NCBI GenBank assembly: GCA_910575795.1
Contig: CAJTGE010000007.1
Span: 62,826 to 126,825 of the forward strand
DNA: 64,000 bases
Direction of reading: 5' to 3'
Origin: Clostridiaceae bacterium
GTDB taxonomy: Bacteria; Bacillota; Clostridia; Lachnospirales; Lachnospiraceae
The notes beneath the pieces were generated by a model. That model saw nothing but the letters and a program-made list of their open reading frames with translations, had not been told where the DNA came from and made no database searches. The position numbers and the translations under genes were made by a program. Shown here piece after piece: positions 62,445-64,000 of the stretch (its first letter is position 1; each line of letters starts with the position of its first letter).

Positions 62445-62524
62445 GCCTGCTCCGGCCGGATCACGCGGCAGGGCGTTCTGACATAGTATAGAGTATAAGT
62501 CAGAAAGGAAAGGTAAATGTAATT

Positions 62525-63178
62525 ATGAATGCTTCAAATTACATGTATTTCAACAGGATGGGATGCGCGGTTCCGGAACAGACGCTGCGCGGGCCCTTTG
62601 GTGCGCAGGCCGCGCCGTGCCGCCGCGAAATGCGCTGTGATATGCCGCCGGCCGGGATCCGTCCATGGCTGGAGCCGTCACAGGTGCAGATGACGGGGAT
62701 TCAGCCGGAGCAGGCGCAGATGGCAGGGACTCAGCCGGAACAGGCGCAGATGACAGGAATCCGGCCGGAACAGGCGCAGGCAGCGAAAGCGCCGCGGCCC
62801 TGGACGGCCGGATTCCTGTCAGGGCAGGTGCAGATGACGGGAATTCAGCCCCCGCAGCAGCAGGCGGCCGAAGCGCAGCAGCAGCCGACCGCGATGCCGG
62901 ATCCGCAGATGCGGTCATTCGCAGCGCAGCCCTCACAGATGGAGGGAATGTGCCTTGGTATGGGAGAGCGGATGTGCCCGGAGCCGGGGGGGATGCCGGA
63001 GGGCTGCTGCGGGGACGGGGATATGCCGTTTTGCGGCCTGGCGGAGCAGTTTCCGGTAGGAATGGGGTATGTTCCGATGCAGAGATGGCAGTCCACCTAC
63101 TCTATGGAAGACGGATTCCGGCGCGGAACCATTTTCCCGGAGCTTGATCTGCCGTTCATGATGGGGAGGTGCATTTGA
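62525..63178 (+). CDS. cotJA: Spore coat-associated protein CotJA, expanded N-terminus
   Basis: 217 residues, about three times the usual CotJA length. The true CotJA part is the end: QFPVGMGYVPMQRWQSTYSM followed by FRRGTIFPELDLPFM. The first 165 residues are Gln/Pro/Met-rich with 10-residue repeats (QMTGIQPEQA in variants at about 54-85). CotJA is part of the inner coat layer with CotJB and CotJC. ATG 62525 follows GAAAGGAAAGG. Its stop overlaps the cotJB start. Confidence 0.85.
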   Translation: MNASNYMYFNRMGCAVPEQTLRGPFGAQAAPCRREMRCDMPPAGIRPWLEPSQVQMTGIQPEQAQMAGTQPEQAQMTGIRPEQAQAAKAPRPWTAGFLSGQVQMTGIQPPQQQAAEAQQQPTAMPDPQMRSFAAQPSQMEGMCLGMGERMCPEPGGMPEGCCGDGDMPFCGLAEQFPVGMGYVPMQRWQSTYSMEDGFRRGTIFPELDLPFMMGRCI

Positions 63179-63426
63179 TGAATGAAAGCATGATTATGAA
63201 ACAGCTTAACGAGGCCAGCTTCGCAATGGATGATGTCCTTTTATACCTGGATACCCATCCGAACGACAGGGATGCGCTGAATTATTACCATCAGGCGGCC
63301 GCCATGAGGCGGGAGGCAATGGACGCGTATGAGGCCCTGTGCGGCCCTCTGATGGTGGATGCGGTGAAGAGCTTGGATGAATGGACATGGCTGACCGATC
63401 GGTGGCCGTGGGAAGGGGAGGCATAA
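63178..63426 (+). CDS. cotJB: Spore coat protein CotJB
   Basis: 82 residues from ATG 63178 (overlap TGATG with cotJA; GGGGAGG at 63164-63170 is the ribosome site). LNEASFAMDDVLLYLDTHPN and ALNYYHQAAAMRREAMDAYE, then LTDRWPWEGEA, all typical. Full length. Followed 3 bases later by cotJC. Confidence 0.93.
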   Translation: MNESMIMKQLNEASFAMDDVLLYLDTHPNDRDALNYYHQAAAMRREAMDAYEALCGPLMVDAVKSLDEWTWLTDRWPWEGEA

Positions 63427-63429
63427 TCT

Positions 63430-63624
63430 ATGTGGAGATATGAAAAACGCTTACAGTATCCGGTCAATATTACCCAGCCGAATCCGAAGATGGCACAGTT
63501 CATCATGAGCCAGTACGGCGGCCCGGATGGGGAGATAGGCGCTTCGATGCGCTATCTCTCCCAGCGGTATACCATGCCGTTTAAGGTGCAGAAGGGCCTC
63601 CTGACAGATATCGGTACAGAGGAG
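63430..63624 (+). pseudogene. cotJC: CotJC 5' part, cut by an integrated element
   Basis: MWRYEKRLQYPVNITQPNPK through SQYGGPDGEIGASMRYLSQR to GLLTDIGTEE matches the start of CotJC, a manganese-catalase-like coat protein of about 190 residues. After Glu65 (63624) homology stops. The expected next residues (metal-site LAHLEM) are absent, and the frame reads 26 foreign codons to a TGA at 63705. The convergent recombinase gene ends at 63659. The rest of cotJC may lie beyond the window at the other end of the element. Confidence 0.85.
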
Positions 63625-63658
63625 CCGGTGCGGCCGCCGGGCGGCGCTTTGTTACGCA

Positions 63659-64000
63659 TTACGCGCCTGCGGGCGAGGCGTCTTCTCTGCGGAAAGACCA
63701 TCTGACCGCAAGGTTCTTCAGCACGATTTCAATATGCCCCGGATCCCGGACCACGATTTGCTCGATGAGGTTTCGGTAAAACGGATCATCCTGCTCCCCG
63801 CCGGCGATCAGGCTCTGAATGAAAGACGGTATGCGCGCGCTTTCATCCTCCTGCAAGCGGCTGCGCCTGTGTCCGCTCTGTAACCGGTATTCAAGCCGTT
63901 CCCGCTCCTGCTCAAATTCCTCTGCCTTCTGAAGATATTCGCTTTTTTCGATGGCCTGTTCCAGATAAAGCTCAAGCAGCCGGGCCTTTTTTTGCGCCAG
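63659..64000 (-). CDS. C-terminal part of a large serine recombinase (partial)
   Basis: An open frame on the minus strand enters from the right edge (AQKKARLLELYLEQAIEKSE, then LQKAEEFEQERERLEYRLQS) and ends EDASPAGA at a stop at 63659-63661. The coiled-coil helix KxRLLxLYLxxAIxKxEY and DDPFYRNLIEQIVVRDPGHI are typical of the C-terminal region of clostridial large serine recombinases. Such enzymes integrate phages and other elements at specific att sites. The gene end faces cotJC 34 bases away, as expected for an integrase beside its att site. The catalytic domain lies outside the window. Confidence 0.75.
   Translation of the reverse strand: MAQKKARLLELYLEQAIEKSEYLQKAEEFEQERERLEYRLQSGHRRSRLQEDESARIPSFIQSLIAGGEQDDPFYRNLIEQIVVRDPGHIEIVLKNLAVRWSFRREDASPAGA

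Noticed and set aside
1..64000. tRNA or rRNA genes
   Set aside because: I saw no GGTTCGAATCC-type T-arm with matching acceptor ends and no rRNA core motifs. The only structured RNA I can support is rnpB.

Overview
The window looks like the chromosome of an endospore-forming, Gram-positive member of the Clostridia, most likely Lachnospiraceae (Enterocloster/Hungatella-like). The evidence is the sporulation genes yqfC, yqfD, a spoVB-type flippase and cotJA/JB/JC, plus lipoprotein signal sequences, choline-binding-type wall repeats and clostridial promoters. Base composition is near half G+C by eye. The immunity-type genes of the left part are visibly more AT-rich than the VgrG and core genes.

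Positions 1 to about 33,650 form an accessory island built from spike-and-effector parts that resemble type VI secretion and other contractile injection systems. There are four VgrG-like spike genes: one intact (3204) and three damaged (4609, 20679, 29790). There are two DcrB/Eag-like chaperone genes (6053 and the C-terminal half of 28426) and an adaptor-like protein (6754). Three large effectors carry a DUF4280 PAAR-like tip domain: 7463 with a phage-tail lysozyme end, 11566 with a GH19 lysozyme/chitinase end, and 22218 with an unknown end. Each effector is followed by exported, lipoprotein or membrane proteins that look like immunity proteins. Two of these belong to the DUF3298/RsiV-like fold, a family known to bind lysozyme, and they follow the GH19 effector. 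The island is full of duplicated, truncated and recombined pieces: four copies of the effector N-terminus, chimeric pseudogenes and frameshifts at homopolymers. No sheath, tube, baseplate or ATPase gene lies in the window, so the delivery machine must lie elsewhere or be unrecognised.

From 33.7 kb onward the window is chromosomal backbone. In order it holds RNase P RNA (rnpB), yaaA, pyrI/pyrB on the minus strand, a DJ-1/PfpI protein, an XRE regulator, a large repeat-rich surface protein with a CHAP/NlpC-like domain and BspA-type LRRs, alaS, a bactofilin with a membrane-anchored NlpC/P60 peptidase, and rpsU. Next come a large membrane protein, the yqfC-yqfD-phoH-ybeY-DUF3048-spoVB-like run, two FAD oxidoreductases, a Uma2-type nuclease, DUF896, 5-formyl-THF cyclo-ligase, MgtC, a LUD protein, a CBS protein and the cotJ operon. 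cotJC breaks off after about 65 codons, 34 bases before the 3' end of a convergent serine-recombinase gene. This suggests an integrated, possibly skin-like, element that continues beyond the right edge.

Several small non-coding element families are dispersed across both halves. They are a 292-bp element with 18-bp perfect terminal inverted repeats (35188), a ~146-bp element (31957, 34266 and a short derivative at 41920), a 165-bp element (60997) and a family of short GTTCAG/CTGAAC palindromes. One compound 76-bp palindrome interrupts a lipoprotein gene, and removing it restores the reading frame.
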